This document shows, piece by piece, positions 7,681 through 15,611 of a stretch of 64,000 bases of DNA. Both the position numbers and the translations under genes were made by a program. Numbering within the stretch: position 1 is the first letter of the stretch; each line of letters opens with the position of its first letter. Where the stretch lies: the NCBI RefSeq assembly GCF_003194565.2, contig NZ_QICH01000001.1, positions 310,001-374,000 of the forward strand, read 5' to 3'. The notes under the pieces are model-generated. The model saw only the letters and a program-made list of their open reading frames with translations, had not been told where the DNA came from and did no database searches. Source of the stretch: Kangiella spongicola. GTDB lineage: Bacteria; Pseudomonadota; Gammaproteobacteria; Enterobacterales; Kangiellaceae.

Positions 7681-8949
7681 ATGATTTCTATTCTTGGTGC
7701 TGGCGCGGTTGGCCAGTTGTTAGCTCATAAACTAACCGAAGCGTCTATCGATTGCCAGTTAATTGTCAGAGCCGAAAACAATGCTCGCTCAAGCCTATGG
7801 TGTCTGCATGACCAAGAGCAACAAATTTACCATGAAATTCCCCCTATAACCGCCTCTGAATGTGATGAATTAGGGCAAGTTTGGCTTTGCGTCAAGTCTC
7901 ACCAGTTAGAAACAGCTCTAGAGTCCATTAGCCACGCTATCAGCGATACCACTAAAATAGTCCTGTTTCAAAACGGTATGGGGCATGAGCAAATAGCGTT
8001 ACGTTTTGTAAACCCAGTACAAATCTATTTCGCTAGCAATACCCACGGCGCTTTTACCTCAGAAACAAACACCGTTCATTATGCAGGGCGCGGCTCTGTT
8101 ACCTTTGGTAGTTTTCATACCACCGAGCCATCAGACTTTTTAAGCTCGAATGTTCTAGAAGCAGTCAATGGTCAGTGGCACTCAGATATTAAAACCGTTC
8201 TCTGGCAAAAGCTGTTTATTAATGCAGTAATTAATCCTTTAACCGCTATTTACCAGTGCAAAAACGGGGCTTTGCTTGATCATGACAAGAAACCAGCAGT
8301 GTTAGCCCTCATCAATGAGAATCAACGTCTAGCTGACATCCTCGACTTAAACTTTGAGCAAGCCATAAAAGATATTACGCTAAAGGTTATCCAAGCCACA
8401 GCAGCTAATAACTCTTCGATGTTACAAGATATTCAGCAGGGCAATATTACTGAGATCAACGCCATTAACGGTTATTTGCTGGATCAAGCCGCGAAAATTG
8501 GCGCGCAAGTTCCACATAATTGGCAACTGTGGAGTCAGTTTCATATAGCCCACCCTCCACTTAAGTCTGTGGCGCAACAGCGCGCTAAAGAGCTAGACAC
8601 ACTCAGTTATCAAGTGACCCAGCAACATGGCACTGAGCCACCTTTTTCAGGCGCATACAATTTGCATCAAGAAAAAGGCATTTATCATTGCGTCTGTTGT
8701 GAGTCGCCACTTTTTCGTCATGACTCTAAATTTGACGCAGGGTGTGGCTGGCCAAGCTTCGATCGAGCGCAGGACAATAAAGCCATCGCTTATAAACAAG
8801 ACCACAGCCATGGTATGACTCGCACAGAAATCCTCTGTGCCCAGTGTGGCTCACACCTTGGTCATGTTTTTGACGACGGCCCCACAGTAACCGGTCAGCG
8901 CTTTTGCGTAAACTCAGTAAGCCTTAACTTTAAACAGGACGACTCATGA
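7681..8949 (+). CDS. Fusion: ketopantoate reductase-like (PanE/ApbA) domain plus MsrB
   Basis: 422 residues in two parts. Residues 1 to about 300 are a PanE/ApbA-type dehydrogenase: MISILGAGAVGQLL is the NADP-binding loop, WLCVKSHQ and VLFQNGMGHE follow the fold, and WQKLFINAVINPLTAIY is the conserved Lys-Asn region. Residues about 304-422 are a complete MsrB (methionine-R-sulfoxide reductase): zinc cysteines at 337/340 and 386/389, GCGWPSF at about 354-360, GHVFDDGP, and the catalytic Cys409 in RFCVNS. Both domains keep their active-site motifs, so both are probably functional. I know of no general reason to join pantothenate synthesis to methionine repair, and these two families are normally separate. 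The next gene overlaps by ATGA and encodes a thioredoxin-like protein. Confidence 0.88.
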   Translation: MISILGAGAVGQLLAHKLTEASIDCQLIVRAENNARSSLWCLHDQEQQIYHEIPPITASECDELGQVWLCVKSHQLETALESISHAISDTTKIVLFQNGMGHEQIALRFVNPVQIYFASNTHGAFTSETNTVHYAGRGSVTFGSFHTTEPSDFLSSNVLEAVNGQWHSDIKTVLWQKLFINAVINPLTAIYQCKNGALLDHDKKPAVLALINENQRLADILDLNFEQAIKDITLKVIQATAANNSSMLQDIQQGNITEINAINGYLLDQAAKIGAQVPHNWQLWSQFHIAHPPLKSVAQQRAKELDTLSYQVTQQHGTEPPFSGAYNLHQEKGIYHCVCCESPLFRHDSKFDAGCGWPSFDRAQDNKAIAYKQDHSHGMTRTEILCAQCGSHLGHVFDDGPTVTGQRFCVNSVSLNFKQDDS

Positions 8950-9458
8950 CAGCCAAACTCATAACTTTTGCTACTATTCTTGGAACTATTGCTGCGTGCA
9001 CAAGCCCTCATAACGATAATAGCGAGTCAGAAAACAGTCGCTTCGCTCAGCACATGGATGCCTCAGGCCCAATGACTATAGACGAGTTGCAAAGCCAGTA
9101 TCCAGTGTTTGCAGTTAAAAGAAATAGTCCTTTAAATAGCGAGGCGCTCGAGCAACTAAATGCGGTAACTACCCCAACTCAAATCACTGCGTACCTTGGT
9201 ACTTGGTGTCACGATAGCCAGCGTGAGATCCCAAGACTGATCCAGCTTAAAAAAGCACTTAGTAACCCCAATATACAACTGCAACTGATCACTCTAGATA
9301 GACAAAAGTCGGATAGTGAAGGGCTGGCTAAAAAAGCAGATGTGAAATATACGCCAACGATAATCGTCTACCAAAACCAAGAAGAGCTCGGGCGAATTGT
9401 TGAAAGTACCTCAGAACCCATAGAGATAGAGCTACTGGATATTATCAATAAGAACTAG
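8946..9458 (+). CDS. Thioredoxin-like lipoprotein with a single active-site cysteine
   Basis: 170 residues, translationally coupled to the PanE-MsrB gene (ATGA overlap). The N-terminus is a lipoprotein signal with lipobox I-A-A-C (Cys18), so the protein is membrane-anchored and faces the periplasm. The body has a thioredoxin fold: YLGTWCHDSQREIPRL places a C-H-D-S motif at 88-91 (resolving Cys replaced by Ser), and VKYTPTIIVYQNQEELGRI contains the cis-Pro loop. A monothiol thioredoxin-like protein may bind or reduce substrates, or only bind them. Its partner MsrB domain has no signal peptide, so the two are probably in different compartments and any redox link is indirect. Confidence 0.75.
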   Translation: MTAKLITFATILGTIAACTSPHNDNSESENSRFAQHMDASGPMTIDELQSQYPVFAVKRNSPLNSEALEQLNAVTTPTQITAYLGTWCHDSQREIPRLIQLKKALSNPNIQLQLITLDRQKSDSEGLAKKADVKYTPTIIVYQNQEELGRIVESTSEPIEIELLDIINKN

Positions 9459-10219
9459 TGACTCAGATTCTTTCCAAAGGAAGCGCCACTTCGCACCCAA
9501 GGAGAAATTCTCGGCTGGCGCTTTTTTAATTCTGCTGCGGCATTTTCAGCCTCTAATCGGCTGTTAAAACCAAGCAATGCCACGGTAAAATAGTGCTTTC
9601 CTTTAACGAGAGTTTTAAAAACCTGCCCTTGGTTTATGGCTTTTACAAGCCACTCGGCAGAACTCTCTGTACTGTATGCCGCTAGCTGCACAACCCAAGG
9701 CGAAATGTCTGTACTTGAGATCTGTGTGTCTTTAGCACTGATTGGCTCTTGAATAACTGCGGTGTCAGTAGGCGCTACTAGGGAAGTTTCTGTCGATGAC
9801 TGGGTTGTAAATTCGGCTGAAAGCTCGGCAGAAATATTACTCGGTTTACTTGCAGGCTCCGGCGGGACATCACTATTTTTCGGCTCGCTCGTCGCTAATT
9901 CCTGCAGCTCAGCGCTCCCTTCTTCTAATTCTGCGAATTTTACGGGCTTCTCTGTACCGACTTCATTAACGCTTTCTTCTTGAGGTATATTGCCTACTGT
10001 CCACTTCGATTCAGTCTCTGCGGGCTTTGCTGGAGCCAACTGCTTAAAGCTTGTATCGTCTTTCTCACACAGCCATTCCTCTGACTGTTGGGGCACACAG
10101 AACCACTGTTTATCTTGCTCAGTAAGCTTTAGAGCACCCTTATTGCTGACACAACCAGTAAGCCCAAAGATGATACTTATGGTAATCAAGCAAAGAGTTT
10201 TTGACTGAGTATATCCCAT
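9455..10219 (-). CDS. SPOR-domain lipoprotein
   Basis: 254 residues from ATG 10219, chosen because AAGGA lies 4 bp before it and a lipoprotein signal begins there (lipobox L-T-G-C, Cys23); the open frame extends 29 codons further but that extension is polar and lacks a signal. A long Pro/Ser/Thr/Glu-rich linker (about 60-170) leads to a C-terminal SPOR domain (SPWVVQLAAYSTESSAEW to FNSRLEAENAAAELKKRQ). SPOR domains bind denuded peptidoglycan, often at the division site. It lies 79 bp behind a second lipoprotein gene on the same strand, and its stop overlaps that of the convergent thioredoxin-like gene. Confidence 0.82.
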   Translation of the reverse strand: MGYTQSKTLCLITISIIFGLTGCVSNKGALKLTEQDKQWFCVPQQSEEWLCEKDDTSFKQLAPAKPAETESKWTVGNIPQEESVNEVGTEKPVKFAELEEGSAELQELATSEPKNSDVPPEPASKPSNISAELSAEFTTQSSTETSLVAPTDTAVIQEPISAKDTQISSTDISPWVVQLAAYSTESSAEWLVKAINQGQVFKTLVKGKHYFTVALLGFNSRLEAENAAAELKKRQPRISPWVRSGASFGKNLSH

Positions 10220-10298
10220 GAATTCCTTAATGAAATGAATGACATAAAGCCGAAAGCATGAACTAACGCCTTCGAAGTTTAGCTTACCACTGGAGCTG

Positions 10299-11117
10299 TT
10301 AGTCAAACAAGCTTTCTTCTAAAGGCTCTTTTTTAAGGTAGTGTTCAAGGTGGCCTTGGTAATACTCCACAAGTTTTGGAGTACAGTTTTCGCATTCGCT
10401 GGATTTAGCGAGCTCGATGACTTTTTGTTGCACCTCTACCGCTAATTCATACTGACCGTTGGCCGCATAGGCTGCCGCTAATGTATCGAGATAGCCATGA
10501 CTCTTGGGGTATTTTTTTACCACTTTTAAGGCCAGTTCGACTGCCCCAGCCGGATCATACAATTCACTTTCGCGTGCCAATGCTTTAATCCAAGCTAAGT
10601 TATTCATGGCTCTATGGTTATTTTGTTTAACCGCCATTTGATACCAGTAGCTGGCCTCATTCGGGCTTGGTTTTTGCTTTGCGCTACCGAATAGAAAGAC
10701 ATTACCCATCCAATATTGCGCAACATCATCCCCCGCTTCTGCATACTGTTGCATTCGCTGTAATGCTTGAGCAGTTATTTCCGAGTCTTCGCCTTCCAAA
10801 AGGGCCTTTACAGTTTGGTGGAATTCGGCTTTATGAAAACCTGCCTTGGCTGATGCTTCAATTAACGCCTGTCCTTCAGTCTTTTTGCCCTGATCGATAT
10901 ACATTAAACCAAGATAATATTTCGCATCGGCATGATCATGCTCCACTGCTTTTTCGCAATGTTTTACAGCCACTTTATAGCTTTTGGCATTAAAGTGCGT
11001 TTCACACAATGCGCCCGACTTGTCGTCCGCGTCACAAGCAACAAGCAGCAAAAAGGCAAAACTCAGCATGATCGCGTTCTTCACAGAAGAGGCAAAATAT
11101 CGGAGTGATTTCATCAA
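10299..11117 (-). CDS. Sel1/TPR-repeat lipoprotein
   Basis: 272 residues with lipobox L-V-A-C (Cys28) after a hydrophobic segment. Helical repeats follow: AKYYLGLMYIDQGKKTEGQALIEASAKAGF and AQYWMGNVFLFG...NEASYWYQMAVKQNN are Sel1-type, and HGYLDTLAAAYAANGQYELAVEVQQKVIELAK is a canonical TPR. This is likely a periplasm-facing scaffold; the partner is unknown. The C-terminus holds a CENC pair and a basic-acidic tail. It is divergent from the nitroreductase gene and upstream of the SPOR lipoprotein gene, so the two may work together at the cell wall (inference). Confidence 0.8.
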   Translation of the reverse strand: MMKSLRYFASSVKNAIMLSFAFLLLVACDADDKSGALCETHFNAKSYKVAVKHCEKAVEHDHADAKYYLGLMYIDQGKKTEGQALIEASAKAGFHKAEFHQTVKALLEGEDSEITAQALQRMQQYAEAGDDVAQYWMGNVFLFGSAKQKPSPNEASYWYQMAVKQNNHRAMNNLAWIKALARESELYDPAGAVELALKVVKKYPKSHGYLDTLAAAYAANGQYELAVEVQQKVIELAKSSECENCTPKLVEYYQGHLEHYLKKEPLEESLFD

Positions 11118-11204
11118 GGTTTACAATTTTCCCAATAAAGATACCTTTATTATGGTAAAACAATCGGTAAAATGCACCATAATTCAAGTAATAAAGAGGT
11201 AATT

Positions 11205-11816
11205 ATGTCAGATAACACTAAAAAGCACGCCGAGCCGTTAAGCCAAAGCGCTCTCGACACGCTATTTAACGACGCGCGTACTTATAACGATTTCGAAGAT
11301 ACAGAAGTTTCAGACGAGCTACTGCACAAGTTACACGATTTGGTGAAAATGGCGCCGACTTCAGCCAACTGCTGCCCCATGCGCGTAGTTTTAGTAAAGA
11401 GTGATGAGGCCAAAGCGAAGCTTAAAGACTGTTTAATGGAAGGTAACGTCGATAAAACCATGTCTGCGCCAGTTTGTGCCATCATTGGTATGGATATGGA
11501 GTTTTATGAGCATTTACCAAAACTATTCCCACACACGGACGCCAAGAGCTGGTTCGTTGGCAATGACTCTTTTATTGAATCAACAGCATTTCGTAACAGC
11601 TCGCTTCAAGGTGGCTACTTCATCATGGCAGCCCGCGCTTTAGGTTTGGATTGTGGCCCTATGTCTGGATTTAGTCCGAAAAAGATTAACGAAGCATTTT
11701 TCGCTGGCACTAGCACTAAAGTGAACTTCTTATGCAACCTGGGTTACGGCACCAAGAAAGACCTGTTCCCAAGAAGCCCACGCTTTGATTTTGATGACGT
11801 CAACTCAATCGTTTAA
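11205..11816 (+). CDS. RutE-like nitroreductase-family oxidoreductase (malonic semialdehyde reductase type)
   Basis: 203 residues. ALDTLFNDARTYNDFEDTEVSDELLHKLHDLVKMAPTSANCCP is the FMN-binding start of the RutE/HadB subgroup, which reduces malonic semialdehyde to 3-hydroxypropionate in E. coli pyrimidine breakdown. LDCGPMSGF is the second family motif. The ATG at 11205 is preceded by AAAGAGGT with good spacing, so an open-frame extension back to 11172 is not used. No other rut gene is nearby, so the true substrate is uncertain. A membrane-protein gene follows 11 bp later. Confidence 0.85.
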   Translation: MSDNTKKHAEPLSQSALDTLFNDARTYNDFEDTEVSDELLHKLHDLVKMAPTSANCCPMRVVLVKSDEAKAKLKDCLMEGNVDKTMSAPVCAIIGMDMEFYEHLPKLFPHTDAKSWFVGNDSFIESTAFRNSSLQGGYFIMAARALGLDCGPMSGFSPKKINEAFFAGTSTKVNFLCNLGYGTKKDLFPRSPRFDFDDVNSIV

Positions 11817-11827
11817 AGGTTTGATAA

Positions 11828-12700
11828 ATGGACAATAATAACGAATTTATTCACGAGGACGAACAGAGCCCGAACCCTTACGAGCCTGCACAAAGTCAGA
11901 CTGTCTCGCCACTTCGCGGCTTTTTCTGGCTAGAGCGCAGTTTAAGCGAGATCTATGCACCACACTTTAAAGTGTGGTTCATAGCCGCGCTAATTTACTC
12001 GCTAATGACGACGCTGATCCCTGCTTTATTACCGCCGACAGCATTCCTATTTGCTATCATTAATCCGATGTTAGTTGCCGGTTTATTGCTAGGTGCGCAT
12101 GCTGTTTACACCAAGCAAAGGAGTGTCAAACCGCTGCAACTATTCGAAGCCTTCAAGCACCCGAATGTCGTTCAGCTTTTGATTTATACGGTTTTAGCCA
12201 TCCTTTTAGTGGTAGTTGCCGTACTGATACTCATGTCGGTAATTGGCTTTGATACGCTTAACGCTATCGATCTAGTTAGAGTCCAGTCGGGTGACGAAGT
12301 TTACGTCACTTCGGTTTTTAAGCAGTTATCGCCAGCTATTCCTTGGGCCGTTTTGTTATTCTTGTTTATTTCTTTAGCCACTTGGTTTGCGGTCAGCTTG
12401 ATATTGTTTAGCGGGCAGAATGCTCTTGCATCTCTCGGTAATAGTTTATTGGGTGGTCTTAAAAACTTCTTTGCAGTATTAGTGTTTGTATTAACGTTGA
12501 TTGTCTGCGGTATTGTTATCGTTTTATTATCATCGCTAATAGTAACTATGTTTGGCAGTCTTCTCGCTAACCCTTTCGTTAACTTGATTTTCGATCTGGT
12601 TGTTAATGCTCTAGTCATGCCAATATTTATCGGCGTTACTTACATCGCCTATCGTGAGATATTTTTAGGTGATATCACGAAGTCAGAGAATAGCTTATAA
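11828..12700 (+). CDS. Multi-pass membrane protein (BPSS1780-like)
   Basis: 290 residues. A hydrophilic N-terminus of about 45 residues is followed by six hydrophobic segments: two near 50-90, one near 117-140, one near 172-195, one near 210-240 and one near 255-275. The motif GFFWLERSLSEIYAPHFKVWFIAALIY resembles the BPSS1780 group of proteobacterial membrane proteins; the function of that group is not known. It follows the nitroreductase by 11 bp, so they are probably co-transcribed. Confidence 0.65.
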   Translation: MDNNNEFIHEDEQSPNPYEPAQSQTVSPLRGFFWLERSLSEIYAPHFKVWFIAALIYSLMTTLIPALLPPTAFLFAIINPMLVAGLLLGAHAVYTKQRSVKPLQLFEAFKHPNVVQLLIYTVLAILLVVVAVLILMSVIGFDTLNAIDLVRVQSGDEVYVTSVFKQLSPAIPWAVLLFLFISLATWFAVSLILFSGQNALASLGNSLLGGLKNFFAVLVFVLTLIVCGIVIVLLSSLIVTMFGSLLANPFVNLIFDLVVNALVMPIFIGVTYIAYREIFLGDITKSENSL

Positions 12701-12730
12701 ACACTAATAGGTATTCGCTGTAGAATAAAA

Positions 12731-12755
12731 AAGAGGAGCTTCGGCTCCTCTTTTT
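12731..12755. terminator. Bidirectional intrinsic terminator
   Basis: Stem AAGAGGAGC (12731-12739) and GCTCCTCTT (12744-12752) with a UUCG tetraloop and A/T tracts on both sides, between converging genes. Confidence 0.88.
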
Positions 12756-12781
12756 CATTAACTACAACTTATTATCGTGCT

Positions 12782-15208
12782 TTAGTCTTTCAAGTGCTCT
12801 TCAAACAAGTAGTAAATACGCTTGTACTCATCTAGCCAGCTCGAAGGCTCTTTAAAACCGTGCGGCTCGATTGGATAAATCGCTGTTTCGAAATACTCGG
12901 TTTTCTCAAGCTCAATCAAACGCTGAACTAAGCGAACTGTATCTTTAAAGAATACGTTATCATCGACCATGCCGTGTGCGATTAGTAGCGGCTTATTTAG
13001 CCCTTCCGCAAACTCAATCGGCGAGCTACGCTCATAGGCCACAGGATCAACCTCTGGTGTATTGAGGATGTTTGACGTGTACGGATGATTGTAATGAACC
13101 CAGTCCGTTACAGGACGCAGTGCCGCACCAGCAGCGAACTCGTCAGGCGCTGTAAACAAGCCCATAAAGGTTAGGAAACCGCCGTAAGAACCGCCATAGA
13201 TACCAACATTTTGGCGATCAACATTAGCGTTCGCCTCCATCCAGTTCGCACCATCAATCAGATCGACCACTTCTGGCGTGCCCATCTTGCGGTAAATCGC
13301 CGTTCTCCAATCACGACCATAGCCCGCAGAGCCGCGATAATCGATGTCTAATACCACATAACCTTGCTGGTTCAAGAAGGTATGGAACATGAATTCACGG
13401 AAATAATTTGACCAGCCTTGGTGTGCGTTCTGTAGGTAGCCGGCACCGTGAATAAAGATCACCGCTGGGTATTTTTCAGCTTTTTCGGCATCAAAATTTT
13501 CTGGCTTATAAAGACGCGCATAAATTGGCTGATCCGCTTCTCGCGAAGGAATCTCAACGTATTCAGGCTTCGACCAGTTAAATGATTTAAACTTTTCTGA
13601 GGTTGTAAAAGTCAGTTGTTTCGCATCGCCACCTTTAACAGGCTTTACAAAAAGCTCTGGCGGGCTCAAGGCTTCAGAGTGTGTGATTAGGACTTTAGAG
13701 CTATCTGGAGACAGCACATAATCATTCTTACCACCTAAATCCGTCACAGCTTCTGAGTCACCACCATCAGCATCCACACGGTAAACTTCGTAGATACCAG
13801 GATGTTTTTTGTTCGCACGGTAATACAAATAATTACTGTTTGGATCTTTTGTCACGCTATCGACAATATAACGCCCTTTGGTTAAAGCGCTTGGTCGTCT
13901 GCCTAGCTCTTTCACATAAAGATGACTGTAGCCCGTGTCTTCAGAGGTAAAAAAGATAGTCTCGTTATTAACCCAACCAAAATCGTTGAAGTTCCAGTCG
14001 TTAACCCAAGCCAAATCACGCAAGTGATGCTCGGTATTCAATTCTTTATCTTCGGTATCTAGGCTCACTAACCAGCGGTCTTTATTGTCGTCCGAATAAA
14101 GCATGATCATCGCTTTATCGCCTTTTGCATTCCACTCGATGCCACGGTTGGCAATCCAATCAAACACGGCAACGCCACGCGGTTTTTTATCCGCTTTATA
14201 CTTTTCACCATTACGTTTCGCGGTTGCACGCTTAATGTCAGCCAATGGATCGTCGCTTAGCTTTGGTAAGTCATCATACGAAAGCTCAGTTTTTTCACCG
14301 CTTACCAAATCCAATAAATAAAGCGTTTCATGACGAGGGATATAAGTTCCAACTAAAGGACGAACCGTTTCATTTTTAACGTAACCATCTTCGGTGACAA
14401 AGCGTGGCATATTGTCGCTACGGCCTTTTTTGTCAGACTTTTCATAAGTCCCCACCACTACGAATTGGCCGTTTGGCGAGAGACTTAGAGTATGAATTTC
14501 TTTTTTGCCTAAATACCAAGGGTCACTAACGGCGCGCGGACTGCTTGCTTTGATTTCTTTGTGGCGCTTTTTATTATGAGCACGGTTTTCTTGCTTTAAA
14601 CGGACATAATCAAAGTAACGCGTTTGCTGCTTTTCTAAGTAACCAGGTTTCTTTTCTTTCGCAGGATCATCTTTAAGGCGAATATCGGCAATTTGTGTCA
14701 CGAGGCCAGTAGCTAGGTCGATGCTGTAAAACGAATTACCTTTGCGATACGCCACTTTGTCATTGCCAATAAACTGTGGAGTCCCTTCATTGGCAAGTGT
14801 TTTAGTAAGTTGGCGCACATCACCAGAATCTAGGTACTTAACGTACAGGTCGCCCTGTAAGTTATAAGCCTTCAGCTTTTTGTTCGGGCTCAAAGTCCCA
14901 CGATTGCTGTCTACTTCGAAAAGGTCAGCATCGCTTACTGTGGTCAACTTGTTATTGGACAAATCTAAACGCCACAATTGACGCTCGCTGAAACCTTTGA
15001 CTTTTTGACGGTAGTAAATCGCTTGACCATCGTCAGCCCAATAAGGCGACTCTGGAGCATTACCGATCCAATCTGGATTGGCCATAACTTGCTCAAGCGT
15101 TAACTCGGTTGTAGATGCTTCTTTGGCTTCGCTACTAGCGGCGAAGGCTAGGCCTGTAGCAATACCAGCTGCCACAAGCCACGATTTGACGGATTGTTTT
15201 ATAACCAC
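12782..15208 (-). CDS. Exported dipeptidyl peptidase IV-like S9 peptidase
   Basis: 808 residues. The start is GTG 15208 with GGAG 7 bp upstream; a signal peptide runs to about residue 28. An N-terminal beta-propeller (about 40-540; WRLDLSNNKLTTV, LLDLVSGEKTEL, GYSHLYVKELG) is followed by an S9 hydrolase domain with Ser674 in GGSYGGF, Asp750 in HGMVDDNV and His783 in EPHGF. HGAGYLQNAHQGW and DIDYRGSAGYGRDW are typical of DPP-IV-like enzymes. It likely removes dipeptides from peptide N-termini in the periplasm or outside the cell. The basic, Lys-rich stretch at about 190-225 is longer than usual for the propeller. Confidence 0.9.
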   Translation of the reverse strand: MVIKQSVKSWLVAAGIATGLAFAASSEAKEASTTELTLEQVMANPDWIGNAPESPYWADDGQAIYYRQKVKGFSERQLWRLDLSNNKLTTVSDADLFEVDSNRGTLSPNKKLKAYNLQGDLYVKYLDSGDVRQLTKTLANEGTPQFIGNDKVAYRKGNSFYSIDLATGLVTQIADIRLKDDPAKEKKPGYLEKQQTRYFDYVRLKQENRAHNKKRHKEIKASSPRAVSDPWYLGKKEIHTLSLSPNGQFVVVGTYEKSDKKGRSDNMPRFVTEDGYVKNETVRPLVGTYIPRHETLYLLDLVSGEKTELSYDDLPKLSDDPLADIKRATAKRNGEKYKADKKPRGVAVFDWIANRGIEWNAKGDKAMIMLYSDDNKDRWLVSLDTEDKELNTEHHLRDLAWVNDWNFNDFGWVNNETIFFTSEDTGYSHLYVKELGRRPSALTKGRYIVDSVTKDPNSNYLYYRANKKHPGIYEVYRVDADGGDSEAVTDLGGKNDYVLSPDSSKVLITHSEALSPPELFVKPVKGGDAKQLTFTTSEKFKSFNWSKPEYVEIPSREADQPIYARLYKPENFDAEKAEKYPAVIFIHGAGYLQNAHQGWSNYFREFMFHTFLNQQGYVVLDIDYRGSAGYGRDWRTAIYRKMGTPEVVDLIDGANWMEANANVDRQNVGIYGGSYGGFLTFMGLFTAPDEFAAGAALRPVTDWVHYNHPYTSNILNTPEVDPVAYERSSPIEFAEGLNKPLLIAHGMVDDNVFFKDTVRLVQRLIELEKTEYFETAIYPIEPHGFKEPSSWLDEYKRIYYLFEEHLKD

Positions 15209-15611
15209 TTAATTACTCCACATTGCAATAAGATGATTCTGTGCCTACTGGGATGCTGTAGGCTTTAGAGCTCGGAAGATAGTCCGCTTCGAGGCCCATG
15301 AGCAGTTCAGCAAGAGTAACACTCTCGGCTACAGCTGTAACCCCGAAATGCACGCAATGAATAGCCTTCCAACGAAAACTGACATGCACTTTATACTGGG
15401 GAAATACTTTTGGCAAGGCAATAACCAAGACTGATCTTGTCTTAAATATAGCTTCCAGTAATTATGGCTAGAAGGCCGAAATACGCCTAAAGCACCAAGC
15501 TAGCCGATGGATTAGCGCCCGCTGGTTTAAAACAAGCTTTAACCATCAAAGCATTGAGATTCGTCGGCACCATGGGTAATATGAGCCGACTCATTAAACA
15601 AAGGTAGTACT
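15209..15611. other. 403-bp intergenic region, no firm gene
   Basis: It lies between two divergent peptidase genes and should hold both promoters. A minus-strand frame of 71 codons (15428 to 15213, TTG start, stop 4 bp before the GTG of the S9 gene) is open but has no Shine-Dalgarno and no family I recognise. It could be a small upstream gene, a decayed fragment or chance. Nothing else stands out. Confidence 0.4.

Noticed and set aside
9762-10208. Two plus-strand frames opposite the SPOR lipoprotein gene
   Set aside because: The Ser/Thr/Pro-rich linker of the real gene leaves open antisense frames; no independent evidence.
15213-15428. 71-codon minus-strand frame just before the DPP-IV-like gene
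   Set aside because: TTG start, no Shine-Dalgarno and no recognisable motif. Kept only as a note in the intergenic entry.
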